From positions 1-64,000 of the forward strand of contig NZ_BMMS01000015.1 in assembly GCF_014646055.1 (NCBI RefSeq): a stretch of DNA of 64,000 nucleotides, in the 5' to 3' direction. A program made the position numbers and the translations under genes. This DNA is from Wenjunlia tyrosinilytica. Its GTDB lineage: Bacteria > Actinomycetota > Actinomycetes > Streptomycetales > Streptomycetaceae. Position 1 is the stretch's first letter, and the number at the start of each line of letters is the position of its first letter. The notes under the pieces are model-generated. The model did no database searches and had not been told where the DNA came from. It was given only the letters and a program-made list of their open reading frames with translations. This document shows, in pieces, positions 21,628 through 31,027 of this stretch.

Positions 21628-21639
21628 TAGAATCGCCGG
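21628..21639 (+). promoter_or_regulatory. Candidate promoter for a leaderless recQ transcript
   Basis: TAGAAT at 21628-21633 lies 6 nt before the recQ ATG (21640), the spacing expected if transcription starts at the A of ATG. No Shine-Dalgarno sequence precedes the ATG. The -35 region is weak. Leaderless mRNAs are common in actinobacteria. Confidence 0.55.
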
Positions 21640-23493
21640 ATGAATTCCTCCGGAGACGCCCCCGAGGCCGACGGCGCGCTGAGTGTGCTGCGGCGTGTGT
21701 TCGGCTACGACTCGTTCCGGGGAGGGCAGCAGGAGATCATCGAGCATGTGATCGCCGGTGGCGACGCCCTGGTGCTGATGCCGACCGGCGGCGGCAAGTC
21801 GCTGTGCTACCAGATCCCCGCGCTGGTGCGAAAGGGCGTCGGCGTCGTCGTCTCGCCGCTCATCGCGCTCATGCAGGACCAGGTCGACGCGCTCAGGGCG
21901 CTGGGTGTGCGGGCGGGATTCCTCAACTCCAGCCAGGACTTCGACGAACGCCGCCTGGTCGAGGCCGAGTTCCTCGCCGGTGAGCTGGACCTGCTCTACC
22001 TGGCGCCGGAGCGTCTCAGGGTCGACTCCACGCTGAGACTCCTCGAGCGCGGCACGATCTCGCTGTTCGCGATCGACGAGGCACACTGCGTCGCCCAGTG
22101 GGGGCACGACTTCCGGCCCGACTACCTCCAGCTGTCGTCACTGCACGAGCGCTGGCCGGACGTCCCCCGTATCGCGCTGACCGCGACCGCCACCGAGGCC
22201 ACCCACGCCGAGATCGCCTCCCGGCTGAATCTCGGGGACGCGCGGCACTTCGTGGCGAGCTTCGACCGCCCGAACATCCAGTACCGCATCGTGCCCAAGA
22301 GCGAGCCCAAGCGGCAGCTGCTGGAACTGCTGCGCACCGAGCACGACGGCGACGCGGGCGTCGTCTACTGCCTCTCGCGGGCCTCGGTGGAGAAGACCGC
22401 CCAGTTCCTGGTGGAGCAGGGCATCGACGCCGTGCCGTACCACGCGGGGCTGGACGCGCGCACCCGCGCCGGGCACCAGGCCCGCTTCCTGCGCGAGGAC
22501 GGTGTGATCGTCGTCGCCACCATCGCTTTCGGCATGGGCATCGACAAGCCCGACGTGCGCTTCGTCGCCCACCTCGACCTGCCCAAGTCCGTCGAGGGCT
22601 ACTACCAGGAGACGGGCCGCGCCGGACGGGACGGCCTGCCCTCGACCGCCTGGCTGGCCTACGGCCTCCAGGACGTGGTCCAGCAGCGCAAGCTGATCGA
22701 CACCTCCGAGGGCGACGACGCCCACCGCCGCAAGCTGGCCACCCACCTGGACGCCATGCTGGCGCTGTGCGAGGCGGCCGACTGCCGGCGGGTGCGACTG
22801 CTCGCCTACTTCGGCCAGGCGAGCCCGCCCTGCGGCAACTGCGACACCTGCCTCACCCCGCCGAAGTCGTGGGACGGCACGATCGCCGCCCAGAAGTTCC
22901 TGTCCACCGTGGTCCGGCTCAAGCGTGAGCGCGGGCAGAAGTTCGGGGCGGGGCAGATCATCGACATCCTGCTCGGCAAGAAGACGGCCAAGGTCATCCA
23001 GTTCGACCACGACGCCCTGAGTGTGTTCGGTATCGGTGCCGATCTGCGTGAGGGGCAGTGGCGGGGCGTCGCGCGGCAGTTGCTGGCGCAGGCACTGCTG
23101 GCCGTGGAGGGCGACTACGGCACGCTGGTGCTCACCGAGGCCAGTGCGCAGGTGCTGGGGGGACAGCGCAAGGTCACCCTGCGGGAGGAGCCCGAGCGTC
23201 CGGGACGGGCGGCGAAGGCGGCCAAGCCCGCGAAGGCGGGCAAGGGGCGCGCCGCCGTGGTCGTCGATCTGCCCGAGGAGGCGCTGGCCGTCTTCGAGCA
23301 GCTGCGTTCCTGGCGCGCGGCCACGGCCAAGGAGCAGGGAGTGCCCGCGTATGTGATCTTCCACGACGCGACGCTCCGCGAGATCGCGGCGGCCCCGCCG
23401 TCGAGTCTGACCGAACTCGCCGCGGTGAGCGGCGTGGGCGAGAGCAAGCTGGAGAAGTACGGGCAGCAGATCCTGGAGCTCCTCGCGCCCTGA
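21640..23493 (+). CDS. recQ: RecQ family ATP-dependent DNA helicase
   Basis: A 617-aa helicase that unwinds DNA 3' to 5' during recombination and repair. Visible motifs in order: Walker A TGGGKS (about residues 49-54), the DEAH box [19 protein letters not shown] (about 147), the C-terminal helicase motif ([13 protein letters not shown]), a zinc site with cysteines in CGNCDTC, and a C-terminal HRDC domain ([32 protein letters not shown]). Length and domain order agree with bacterial RecQ. A lysine/alanine-rich linker precedes the HRDC domain. It stands alone and is probably transcribed without a leader. Confidence 0.95.
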   Translation: MNSSGDAPEADGALSVLRRVFGYDSFRGGQQEIIEHVIAGGDALVLMPTGGGKSLCYQIPALVRKGVGVVVSPLIALMQDQVDALRALGVRAGFLNSSQDFDERRLVEAEFLAGELDLLYLAPERLRVDSTLRLLERGTISLFAIDEAHCVAQWGHDFRPDYLQLSSLHERWPDVPRIALTATATEATHAEIASRLNLGDARHFVASFDRPNIQYRIVPKSEPKRQLLELLRTEHDGDAGVVYCLSRASVEKTAQFLVEQGIDAVPYHAGLDARTRAGHQARFLREDGVIVVATIAFGMGIDKPDVRFVAHLDLPKSVEGYYQETGRAGRDGLPSTAWLAYGLQDVVQQRKLIDTSEGDDAHRRKLATHLDAMLALCEAADCRRVRLLAYFGQASPPCGNCDTCLTPPKSWDGTIAAQKFLSTVVRLKRERGQKFGAGQIIDILLGKKTAKVIQFDHDALSVFGIGADLREGQWRGVARQLLAQALLAVEGDYGTLVLTEASAQVLGGQRKVTLREEPERPGRAAKAAKPAKAGKGRAAVVVDLPEEALAVFEQLRSWRAATAKEQGVPAYVIFHDATLREIAAAPPSSLTELAAVSGVGESKLEKYGQQILELLAP

Positions 23494-23635
23494 GACCGAA
23501 GGCCCGGGCCGCGGGCAGCCCTGCCCTCAGCCCGGAGCCGGTCGGCCATACGCCAACGGCCGTGCGTCAACGGCCGTGCGTCAGCGTCAGCATGCCAACG
23601 GCAGCACGCCAACGGCCGTGCGGTGCAAGGTGCCC

Positions 23636-23678
23636 GGCGCCGACGGGGAGGAGCCACCGGCAACTCCCCGTCGGCGCC
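23636..23678. terminator. Bidirectional hairpin between recQ and the FAD oxidoreductase
   Basis: A perfect 14-bp inverted repeat (GGCGCCGACGGGGA / TCCCCGTCGGCGCC) with a 15-nt loop lies between two convergent genes, ending 6 nt before the minus-strand stop. Upstream of it, short CAACGGCCGTGCG repeats occupy about 23550-23625. Confidence 0.85.
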
Positions 23679-23683
23679 GAGCG

Positions 23684-25192
23684 TCAGAACACGCCCTGGC
23701 CCGGGACCAGGACGCCCAGCGGGTCGTAGCGGTGCCGGGCCGCGGCGAACCGCGGCCAGACGGGGCCGTACTGCCTGCGCCAGTCGGCGTGGCGGAACGG
23801 GATCGAGCCCACCGGGTACTGGGTGCCCCCGGCGTCCCGCACGGTCTCGAACGCCCGGCGGTTGGCCCTCAGCAGCCGCGCCACCGCGTCTTCGTCGTCC
23901 GGTGGGCAGGTGCGCAGCACGGCCAGCAGGTACGGCACCGGATCGTCGGGCATGCGCAGCAGAGGGGTGTGCAGGCGTTCGCGGATCAGCGGGTAGAGCA
24001 GGACGACACCGGCCGGCCCCACGTCGTCCGGTGTGAGGGCGCTCAGGATGGGCCCGGCGACGGACTCGGCCTCGTCACCGGGCAGCAGCAGATTCAGCCA
24101 CGGGTGGGCATAGGCCCACAGGCCCGCCGCCTTCAGCGCCTCCACCGCGGGGGCGAGGCGGTTCAGGAAGTCGAAGTAGTCGAGTGTCTCCTTCTGCACC
24201 CCGGAGGGGTTGAAGCGCAGGCCCCGCAGCAGCTCGGTGTCGTCCGGCTCAGGTCCGGCGGGCGGGCCGTAGGCGACGGCTTCGAGCACATAGCCGTTGA
24301 AAGCGCCCTGCGCGTCGGGGGCGATCTGCCCCTCGACGTACGCGAAGCGGCGCTCCTCGACAAGGCGGCGCTGGTCCTCGAGGAAGGTCCGCAGGCTGTT
24401 GTAGGGGAGCAGGTAGTGCCGTACCGTCCTCGGCGCGGTGACCAGCCGGATCGTCGCCCCGACGACGATCGCGCACTGGCCGAGCCCGGCGAGCACGGCA
24501 TGGAACAGGTCGGGGTGACGGCTCGCCGAGCAGCGCACCAACTCCCCAGCACCGGTCACGACCTGAAGTGCCGTCACATTGTCGACCTGGGCGCCGTGCC
24601 GATGCGTCTGGCCGCCGAGGCCGCCGACCGACAGGGTTCCGCCGACGGACAGCTCGAGGTAGTCGGTGAAGACCGCGGGAGTGAGGCCGTGCTCCAGGGT
24701 CGCCCGCACGACGTCGCTCCACCTGGCGCCCGCGCCCACGGCCACCGAGTGCGGGCCCACGGCCACCGAGTGCGGGCCCACGGTCCCGATCCGATCGAGC
24801 GGCGTGGTCTCGATGACGAGCCCGCCCTCGACCTGCGCCTGGCCGAAGGTCGCGTGGCCCTGGCCGCGCGGGGCCGTCTTCAGTCCGTGCGTGTTGCAGA
24901 ACCTGACCATCGTGACGACGTCGGAGACCGACCCGGGCCGCAGGACGGCGGTGGGGCGCCGGTGGACGATGTGGCCGAAGTCGTCGGCGGCCTGACTCAG
25001 TGAGGCGTCGTCGGTGAGGAGGGTCCCGTCCAGCGGCGGGACGTCCACCAGGGAGTTGTGGTTGGCGGAACGATCCGCCTGCTTCTTCGGGGAGGCCGGA
25101 ACCCAGCTGCGTGCGAGCGGGTCGAAGCCGATCACCGCGACGCCTGCGGCCAAGCCGTGCAAAACGTTTCGTCTGGTCGGTTCCAGGGGCAT
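23684..25192 (-). CDS. Exported FAD-binding oxidoreductase (cytokinin-dehydrogenase-like / BBE type)
   Basis: A 502-aa flavoprotein. The N-terminus has a twin-arginine signal (TRRNVLHGLAAGVAVIGF), so it is probably exported folded with FAD. The FAD_binding_4 region includes RPTAVLRPGSVSDVVTMVRFCN and PRGQGHATFGQ. The histidine of the usual covalent-FAD motif GHS is kept as GHA, so covalent attachment is possible. The VGGTLSVGGLGG stretch and the long C-terminal substrate domain agree with cytokinin dehydrogenase-like enzymes. The start at 25192 follows GAGGAGG. A 7-residue block GPHSVAV is duplicated by a 21-bp tandem repeat. Substrate unknown. Confidence 0.87.
   Translation of the reverse strand: MPLEPTRRNVLHGLAAGVAVIGFDPLARSWVPASPKKQADRSANHNSLVDVPPLDGTLLTDDASLSQAADDFGHIVHRRPTAVLRPGSVSDVVTMVRFCNTHGLKTAPRGQGHATFGQAQVEGGLVIETTPLDRIGTVGPHSVAVGPHSVAVGAGARWSDVVRATLEHGLTPAVFTDYLELSVGGTLSVGGLGGQTHRHGAQVDNVTALQVVTGAGELVRCSASRHPDLFHAVLAGLGQCAIVVGATIRLVTAPRTVRHYLLPYNSLRTFLEDQRRLVEERRFAYVEGQIAPDAQGAFNGYVLEAVAYGPPAGPEPDDTELLRGLRFNPSGVQKETLDYFDFLNRLAPAVEALKAAGLWAYAHPWLNLLLPGDEAESVAGPILSALTPDDVGPAGVVLLYPLIRERLHTPLLRMPDDPVPYLLAVLRTCPPDDEDAVARLLRANRRAFETVRDAGGTQYPVGSIPFRHADWRRQYGPVWPRFAAARHRYDPLGVLVPGQGVF
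24735..24776. repeat. 21-bp tandem duplication inside the FAD oxidoreductase gene
   Basis: Two exact 21-bp copies lie end to end (24735-24755 and 24756-24776), with the first bases of a third copy following. The repeat keeps the frame and doubles a GPHSVAV block in the FAD domain. It is probably a recent slippage event and may vary between strains. Confidence 0.9.
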
Positions 25193-25381
25193 GCAAGCCC
25201 TCCTCGGGCTGATTTCGGCCGGGTGCGATTCCTCATCAGTGCCACCGCCTGGGCCGGAATCAAGCCCCAGGAGTGATCGAGATGCTACCGATGGAGACGA
25301 TCATCGGAAGGCATTCACGCGAATGAGTGAGCGCTGAACCTCTGGGAAAGTGACGGGCAGGACCGCCACCCGGGACCCGCG

Positions 25382-25801
25382 TCAGGCGGGTTCGTCGTGG
25401 GCCTCGACGATGCGGCTGAGCTGCCCGCGGGAGTTGATGCCCAACTTGCCGAAGATGTGGCGCAGATGCGTGCTGACGGTGTGCGGGGAGAGGAAGAGCC
25501 GCTCGGCCGCCTCACGGTTGGTGGAGCCGAGCGCGATCTCGCGGGCGATCCGGACCTCCTGACGGGTCAGCAGCTCCCAGCGATCCGGTTCGGGTTCGGG
25601 AGCCGTGGTGCCGACAGCGGTCGAACCGGCGTCCGGCCCGGCGGCCGACGGCTGCTGGGCCGCCACTCGTTCGCTCCCGTGTCCAAGTGGCCCACTCGTG
25701 TCCCGCAATCCGTGCCCCTGCCCCCGCCGTCCGCGTACCGCCGCCGGACGCCCGAGTGCCCGAAGCACGCGGTCCACCGGCTCGAGCACCTGTGTGCACA
25801 A
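25382..25801 (-). CDS. Small LuxR-type HTH protein, possibly a truncated regulator
   Basis: The last 65 residues form a clear LuxR helix-turn-helix (LLTRQEVRIAREIALGS, NREAAERLF, HTVSTHLRHIFGKLGI), like the C-terminus of LAL or response regulators. The first 70 residues are low-complexity, rich in Gly, Arg and Pro, and have no receiver or ATPase domain. Either it is a small stand-alone HTH protein or the 3' end of a larger regulator whose front was lost; the coding quality upstream of about 25600 is poor. The start shown, ATG 25801, is therefore doubtful. Confidence 0.6.
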   Translation of the reverse strand: MCTQVLEPVDRVLRALGRPAAVRGRRGQGHGLRDTSGPLGHGSERVAAQQPSAAGPDAGSTAVGTTAPEPEPDRWELLTRQEVRIAREIALGSTNREAAERLFLSPHTVSTHLRHIFGKLGINSRGQLSRIVEAHDEPA

Positions 25802-26020
25802 GGTACTTTGCCGCCGGGGCAGTCGAGGCGGCAGGGCGGCCGGGTCGGAGTGGGCCGGGTCGGGTCGGAGCGGGCCGGAGCGCGGAGCGGGGCGGAGCGC
25901 TCAAGGCAGTTGAGGCACCGGGCGGGGCGGGCGTGCGCACGGTGCGGAGGGTGGGGTCGGCACGGAGGCGGAGGGCGGTGGCCGGGACAGCGGAAGCCGC
26001 CCCGGCCGACCGCCACTCGG

Positions 26021-27397
26021 CTACAGGCTCTCGATGCGCTTGCGCACGACCTTCTCGATGGCCTCCTGCCCCTTCAGCGTCGGGTGGGCCCGCTGCTGCC
26101 CGCCGCTGAGGTTGATCGGGTAGATCCAGGAGTCGTCGGAGCAGAGCTCGTGCCCGTTCATCGTCTCCAGGACGGAGACGAACTCCACGCCCTCATGGGC
26201 CGCGGCCTTGGCCAGCACCGTGTCGAGCTTGCCCGCCAGGGAGTTGAGCCCCTCACGCTCGTTCGGGGACAGGAAGAAGCAGTGCTCGTCCTTGGCCGCC
26301 TTGGGGAACAGGCGCGGGTAGCCCACGATGACCACGTCGGCGTTCTTCCAGGTGTCCTTGATCGCGTGGTACGCCTTCTCCACCGTGGACTGCACATCCT
26401 TGACGTCCTTCTCGGCCTGCTTCAGCCGGCCGTCGTCGGCGCAGTTGCTGCGCGGGGTGAAGCAGTCCTCGAGGATGTCCGCGAACCCGACGTCGTTGCC
26501 GCCCATCGTCATGGTGACGTAGCCGGGCTCCTCTTTGAGGTCCTTGAGCTGTTTCAGCTGCTCCGTCTCGCCCTTGAACTTGTGGGTCAGCGCCCAGGTG
26601 GTCGCCCCCGAGCAGGCGATGTGCCGGGTCTCGCGGACCTTGGCGCTGTCCTGCGCCAGCAGCCTCGGCCATCCCTTGGAACTGCGGTGGCAGCCGTTGG
26701 CGGAATCGGTGCCCGGGTCGAAGGGCTTGTTGGCCTCGCCCGAGGAGTAGGAGTCGCCCAGGGCCGCGAGGTCACGGGCGAACGGGTAGGCGACATTGTC
26801 GATGGCGAATCCGGCGGACTCTCCGGCCTCCTCGTCGACCCTGAACGAGGCGATGCCCTTCGCCTCGACGGTGACCGGCACGATCCCCGTCTGGTCCACC
26901 ACGTGCTTGGCGACCTGCTTGCCGTCCGACCCGTAGGCGGTGACGGCGACCGAGCCCGGGTCGTCGATGTAGCCGACGTCCAGCGAGAAGCGGGAGACGG
27001 TCCGCTGCTTTCCGCTCGGCCTGACGAACCTTCCCTGGATACCGCCGTGGAAGAGCGGGCTTCCGGAGAGCACGGGGCTCGTCGGGTTGGCGCCGTCCGG
27101 GCTGATGAAGGGTGTGCCTCCGCCTCCCGAGCCCGCGAAGACGATGCCCCGGTCCTGGTACTGCTTGTCGATCGCGGTTCCCACGGGGAACTCGGAGAAG
27201 GTGAGGAGCTGGTCCGTCGCCTTGGCGGCGGGGTGCGCCACCGGCCGGGCGAGCGGCGCGCCCGCGTGTGCGGTGCTCGGCGCCGCCCGGTGCCCGTCCT
27301 GTCCGGAGCCCGCCGCGTGGGCTCCCGCCGCGGGCAGGCCCAGGGCCGCCGTCAGCAGGACCGCTCCAAGGCAGGCGGTACCTCGTTCTCTACGCAT
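26021..27397 (-). CDS. Secreted SGNH/GDSL hydrolase with N-terminal beta-sandwich domain
   Basis: A 458-aa exported esterase- or lipase-like enzyme. The signal peptide is ACLGAVLLTAALGLPAAGAHA. Residues about 65-210 form a beta-sandwich region (LLTFSEFPVGTAIDKQYQDRG, FAGSGGGG). The SGNH domain follows: block I is ALGDSYSSGE with the catalytic Ser, block III is MGGNDVGF, and the catalytic His lies in AHPTLKGQ near the C-terminus. Cysteines in the catalytic domain may form disulfides. ATG 27397 follows a run of G residues that can act as RBS. It is likely secreted via Sec. Substrate unknown; no operon partners. Confidence 0.88.
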   Translation of the reverse strand: MRRERGTACLGAVLLTAALGLPAAGAHAAGSGQDGHRAAPSTAHAGAPLARPVAHPAAKATDQLLTFSEFPVGTAIDKQYQDRGIVFAGSGGGGTPFISPDGANPTSPVLSGSPLFHGGIQGRFVRPSGKQRTVSRFSLDVGYIDDPGSVAVTAYGSDGKQVAKHVVDQTGIVPVTVEAKGIASFRVDEEAGESAGFAIDNVAYPFARDLAALGDSYSSGEANKPFDPGTDSANGCHRSSKGWPRLLAQDSAKVRETRHIACSGATTWALTHKFKGETEQLKQLKDLKEEPGYVTMTMGGNDVGFADILEDCFTPRSNCADDGRLKQAEKDVKDVQSTVEKAYHAIKDTWKNADVVIVGYPRLFPKAAKDEHCFFLSPNEREGLNSLAGKLDTVLAKAAAHEGVEFVSVLETMNGHELCSDDSWIYPINLSGGQQRAHPTLKGQEAIEKVVRKRIESL

Positions 27398-27885
27398 GTG
27401 AACCCCCCCGGCCGACGGATCACGCGTCGGCCCTGGCTTCCCCCACCCGCGAGGCGACCGGCTACCCAACGTCGCGCGGGACCCCCGCTGACCAGGGGCG
27501 TCACCAAATTCCCACACTCTGTTACCGGTGATCTCGCGATGTCTTCAACCAAGCAGTTTCGGCCGCTTCCGATCGCGGGATGATCGCAACTGACTCAACG
27601 GAACAGGCGCTCCCCATTCCCCATCGGCCTGCGGCTCTCCGCCCTTCGGCTCTCCGGACTGAGGCTCTCCGCGGCCCGCGGCACCCGGGGAGATCCCGGC
27701 TCCGGGGCCGGAAGCCGCGGGGGATCGGTGGCGGATCGGTGGGGGACCGGTGGGCGAATCGGGCAGGCGGGCGCCGGACCGACCGCCGGGTCGACCGTCG
27801 ACGCCGTCACGGACGAGGACGTGACCCCCTTCGAGGAGCAGTCGGGCCCTCGGCATCGGCGGGCCCGGCCCGGGGCGGGGCGCTC
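27398..27885. other. Intergenic region downstream of the CLC gene and upstream of the SGNH gene
   Basis: A 488-bp region. The part at about 27490-27600 is less GC-rich and probably holds the SGNH promoter on the minus strand. From about 27630 to 27680, CGGCTCTCCG-like short repeats occur. A 14-codon frame at 27539-27583 on the plus strand has no RBS and was not annotated. No other gene-like frame stands out. Confidence 0.4.
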
Positions 27886-29274
27886 TCAGGCCTTCGCTGC
27901 GGGCAGGGGCGGCCATTCCGGGACGGCCGGGCCCCGCGGAAGGAGCTCCGTCGTCACGAACGCCGCCACAGCGGCCAGCACGACGACGGGGATCGACTCC
28001 GAGTTCCCGAGCATCAGGACCACGAGCAGGACGCTGCTGACCGGCAGCCGCAGCGCGGTGGCGGTCGACGCCGCCATGCCCGCCGCCATCCCGGACACCA
28101 GACCGAGGCCGGGAAGGGGGGAGAGCACGACCCCGAAAGCGCCTCCCAGGAACAGGGAGGGGAAGACCGGACCACCGCGCAGGCTGCCCAGGCACAGGGC
28201 GTACGCCAGGGACTTGAGCACGAGCACGGCGATCAGCTCGCCGGTCGACCAGTCGTGGGGGTGGGCGGCCAACTGGGACAGGGTGGTCTGGCCGGAAAGG
28301 GCGACCTCGGCGGGCGACCGCCCGGTTGCCGCGGCGTACACCGCCGCGCAGCCCCCCGCCGCCACCGCGCACAGCACGGTGTGCCGCAGCGGGTGCGCCG
28401 CCACGAAGCGGGCCACCATTCGGCCGCCCACCAGCACCCAGTGCATGAAGGCGCCGATCAGGACCGCCATCAGCAGGCTCCAGCCGACATCTCCCACGTC
28501 CAGGCTGGGAGGCGACGGCAGACCGATGGCCAGGCTGCCCGTCCCGAGCCCGGTCCAGCGGCCGAAGCCGGTGAACACCAGGGCTCCCACTCCGCTGGCC
28601 AGCAGGGCGGGGAGCATGATCGTGAACAGCGTCGAGCCCCCCACCCCCGCGACCTCCATGAGAATCACCGCCCCCACCAGGGGGTTGCCGAAGATCGCCG
28701 AGAGCGCCGACGCGGCGCCCGCCGCGCCCAGGATTACGGAGCTCTCCTTGGTCGCCGGGGCCCGCACCATCACCGCGAAGAGCATGGCCAGGCCCCCGCC
28801 GAGCGCGATCAGCGGAGCCTCGGGGCCCAGGACGGCACCCAGCGGCAGGCTCGCCGCCGCGGCGATCACGACCCCGGGCACCGCCCGCGCCGTGGCCCCT
28901 CCCGAGTGCAGGCCCGACGCCGGAATGTGGCCGCCCCTGCCCGGCAGACGGGTGACGACGAGGCCCACGACCAGCCCGGAGACGACGGAGAGGGGCAGGG
29001 GCCACCACCACGGGGGCGCGGACCGGCCCAGTGCGTCCGGCAGGTCGTCCCACAGAGCCGTCTCCGCCTCGTGCAGCCCGGCGAGGAACCAGAACGCGGC
29101 CAGCGACACGGGGATGCCGATCAGCGCGCAGAACACCAGCGCCCGGCGGTAGGCGGAGTTGTGCAGCACCTCCCGGAGCCGGTCCGCCTCCTCCGGCTGC
29201 GTCGGTGCCGGACTCGCCGCCGTACCCGCTGCCGGACCCGAAGCACCGCCGGAGCGGGGACGTGGCTCGCTCAT
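27886..29274 (-). CDS. CLC-family chloride channel or transporter
   Basis: A 462-aa membrane protein of the CLC family. The key helix-start motif GPEAPL (residues 151-156) keeps the gating glutamate E152 that is typical of proton-coupled exchangers. GGPVFPSLFLGG corresponds to the second conserved anion-binding block. The first motif, normally GSGIP, reads GGHIP, an unusual change at the selectivity filter, so anion preference may differ. About ten or more hydrophobic helices are visible. The start is ATG 29274 (MSEPRPRSGG); a longer frame upstream is not supported. It appears monocistronic. Confidence 0.9.
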   Translation of the reverse strand: MSEPRPRSGGASGPAAGTAASPAPTQPEEADRLREVLHNSAYRRALVFCALIGIPVSLAAFWFLAGLHEAETALWDDLPDALGRSAPPWWWPLPLSVVSGLVVGLVVTRLPGRGGHIPASGLHSGGATARAVPGVVIAAAASLPLGAVLGPEAPLIALGGGLAMLFAVMVRAPATKESSVILGAAGAASALSAIFGNPLVGAVILMEVAGVGGSTLFTIMLPALLASGVGALVFTGFGRWTGLGTGSLAIGLPSPPSLDVGDVGWSLLMAVLIGAFMHWVLVGGRMVARFVAAHPLRHTVLCAVAAGGCAAVYAAATGRSPAEVALSGQTTLSQLAAHPHDWSTGELIAVLVLKSLAYALCLGSLRGGPVFPSLFLGGAFGVVLSPLPGLGLVSGMAAGMAASTATALRLPVSSVLLVVLMLGNSESIPVVVLAAVAAFVTTELLPRGPAVPEWPPLPAAKA

Positions 29275-29457
29275 GGATCCCCCTGTCAGGCGTGGCGCCA
29301 CCGGTCCCGATGATCCACGACACCCGGCCCCCGGCACCCGTACCGCTGCGCGCCGTGGCTGCGAGCCACCCGGTCGGACGAACGGGACCGCTTGGCGGCC
29401 GTTGTCGAATACATGTCCTGCGGTGGAATCCGGCGCATTTCCGTGGACGCGCACGGA

Positions 29458-29490
29458 CAAGGGCCCGTACCCGGAAGGTACGGACCCTTG
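29458..29490 (-). terminator. Rho-independent-type terminator of the cold-shock gene
   Basis: CAAGGGCCCGTACC and GGTACGGACCCTTG form a 14-bp stem with one mismatch around a CGGAA loop. It starts 19 nt after the cold-shock stop codon in the minus direction. Confidence 0.85.
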
Positions 29491-29509
29491 TTCGTGGCAA
29501 GTGCGGCAG

Positions 29510-29713
29510 TTACGCGGGAACGATGTTCTCCGCCTGCGGGCCCTTCGGGCCCTGGGTGACGTCGAACGAGACCTTCTGGCCCTCGTTGAGCTCACGGAAA
29601 CCCTGAGCGTTGATGTTCGAGTAGTGGGCGAAGACGTCGGGGCCGCCGCCGTCCTGCTCGATGAAGCCGAAGCCCTTTTCGCCGTTGAACCACTTCACGG
29701 TGCCAGTAGCCAT
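29510..29713 (-). CDS. cspA: Cold-shock protein (CspA family)
   Basis: A 67-aa single cold-shock domain. It starts [24 protein letters not shown] and contains both RNA-binding motifs, RNP1 (KGFGFIEQ) and RNP2 (VFAHYS). It binds single-stranded RNA and DNA and is expected to act as an RNA chaperone. The RBS GAAGGAG lies 6 nt before ATG 29713. The spacer to the divergent gene is about 280 nt and likely includes a long 5' leader of the kind used for cold control. The gene pairs divergently with an SCO5918-family gene, a recurrent arrangement in Streptomyces. Several paralogues are usual per genome. Confidence 0.97.
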   Translation of the reverse strand: MATGTVKWFNGEKGFGFIEQDGGGPDVFAHYSNINAQGFRELNEGQKVSFDVTQGPKGPQAENIVPA

Positions 29714-29992
29714 GTCAATCTCCTTCGGGGCAGTGCCGGAACATCCACACCTTGCGGAGTTCCGAGTCGCCGCTGTGACCCCATCCGGAGAGACCGGAGA
29801 AACAAAAATGCGCCAACGGCCACATACCGTCAGGCGCACATAAGTTCATGGGTACCAAAACTGCAACTGAGATCAACGTAGCACAGTCGCCGAACTGACG
29901 GGGATTCCGTACACGCCCGCCTCCACTTCCGCGTCGGCTGGAACTGTGCGAGGCTGGTCTGACCGGTACCACCCCTGCTCTCCCCTTGAGGC

Positions 29993-30406
29993 ATGATGCG
30001 CGTCACTATCGCTGGCCATTCCTTCTACCTGGAGCCGAGCGAGGTGGAGCGCGCGATGAGCGGGATCAAACCCGAACCGATCTCGGGCGAGTCCGTCCGC
30101 ATCGGCCGCCGCTCGTTCCCGATCAAGCAGGTCGGAGCCGTGATCACCCGGCAGGACCGCAGGGACTTCAGCGCCGCCGAGGTCTCCCGCGCCCTGCGCA
30201 AGATGGGCTTCGCCTGCAAGCCCGCGCCCGCTCCGGAACCCCCGACGCTGTCCGAGCCCGCCCCGATGCCGACCACCCTCCTGGACGACGCCGGGATGGA
30301 CGCCCCGGAGCCCACCGACATGACGTCGCCCATGATCGCGCCCCCGGCCGCGCCGCAGCCCGCCATGGGCTTCCTCAGCTCCATGGACGGTTTTCCGCGC
30401 GTCTGA
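29993..30406 (+). CDS. SCO5918-family protein
   Basis: A 137-aa protein with the conserved N-terminal block MRVTIAGHSFYLEPSEVERAM, then IKPEPI, ESVRIGRRSFPIKQVGAVITRQDRRDFSAAEV and RALRKMGFAC. This block defines a small actinobacterial family found next to cold-shock genes. The C-terminal 60 residues are proline- and alanine-rich and look disordered. The function is unknown; a nucleic-acid-related role is only suggested by the repeated neighbourhood with CspA. Two ATGs are available (29993 and 29996). TTGAGG upstream is a weak RBS. It diverges from cspA and may share control with it. Confidence 0.8.
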   Translation: MMRVTIAGHSFYLEPSEVERAMSGIKPEPISGESVRIGRRSFPIKQVGAVITRQDRRDFSAAEVSRALRKMGFACKPAPAPEPPTLSEPAPMPTTLLDDAGMDAPEPTDMTSPMIAPPAAPQPAMGFLSSMDGFPRV

Positions 30407-30425
30407 CGTCGTCCCAACACAAAGA

Positions 30426-30450
30426 ACCCGGGTGTGTCGCTTCCCCGGGT
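30426..30450. terminator. Short bidirectional hairpin
   Basis: ACCCGGG and CCCGGGT form a 7-bp perfect stem with an 11-nt loop between two convergent small genes. On the minus strand it is followed by a T-rich run. It overlaps the last base of the minus-strand stop codon. Confidence 0.6.
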
Positions 30451-30656
30451 CAGTGCGCGTTTCCCGGTGACACCACCCACGCGAATGCCTCGGCCAATTC
30501 CTTGAGGGCAACGGCCGTGGAAGTCTGTCCCTGGTTCCTGTTCAGGGCCTGGGCATTCTCCGCGATGGCTCTCAATAGTGCCGTCCTCGCCGCCTCCCGT
30601 TCCTCGGTGGAGTCGCCCATGCTCTGTGTGCCGACCGAGGCTGAGGGGGAACTCAT
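30450..30656 (-). CDS. Small hypothetical protein (68 aa)
   Basis: The product begins MSSPSASVGTQSMGDSTEE and continues with an amphipathic helical stretch (ARTALLRAIAENAQALN, ALKELAEAFAWVV). The RBS AGGAGAAG is 3-8 nt before ATG 30656 and is among the best in the window. Codon use is Streptomyces-like. I do not recognise a named domain; it resembles small helical proteins that Streptomyces carry in many copies. It is convergent with the SCO5918-family gene and divergent from the sigma-factor gene. Confidence 0.7.
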   Translation of the reverse strand: MSSPSASVGTQSMGDSTEEREAARTALLRAIAENAQALNRNQGQTSTAVALKELAEAFAWVVSPGNAH

Positions 30657-31027
30657 GACTTCTCCTATGGTGATATCGGCGCGGCGGTGGATGTTCCGCC
30701 AAGTCGGCGATGCGGGCGTTCGGCCCATTGCCCCGGCTTCTCGAAGGCGGCCGACGGCCGACGCGGCAGGGACATTTCCCGAGGTGGACACGCCCGGGTT
30801 CATCGCTCGCCGAGAACGATGTCGGCGCGGTTGCCGGCACCGGAATACGCTCGGTGATTTCACCCTACTCCTCGGCGTGGCCCGCGGCTCGGAGAAGGAC
30901 GGCTGCCCTCCGGTGTGGATTCCCGAAGATCGGCTGGATAGGCTGCGAGCGGAGCCGGTTGAAGACCGCGGTGGCGCCGTTGCCCGCGGGTACGGCCCAC
31001 CGTCGGAAGTCGAATCAGGGACCTTCC
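30657..31027. other. Divergent promoter region
   Basis: A 370-bp spacer between the small helical protein (left, minus) and the ECF sigma gene (right, plus). The reading frame upstream of the sigma start remains open but has no protein character. No gene or clear operator is seen. Confidence 0.35.

Noticed and set aside
27539..27583. 14-codon peptide MSSTKQFRPLPIAG
   Set aside because: No RBS, no conservation evidence, and it lies in a probable promoter region of the opposite strand.
25397..27583. Long plus-strand frame opposite the SGNH hydrolase
   Set aside because: It is the mirror of a well-supported minus-strand gene with signal peptide and catalytic motifs; its composition is that of an antisense GC-rich shadow.
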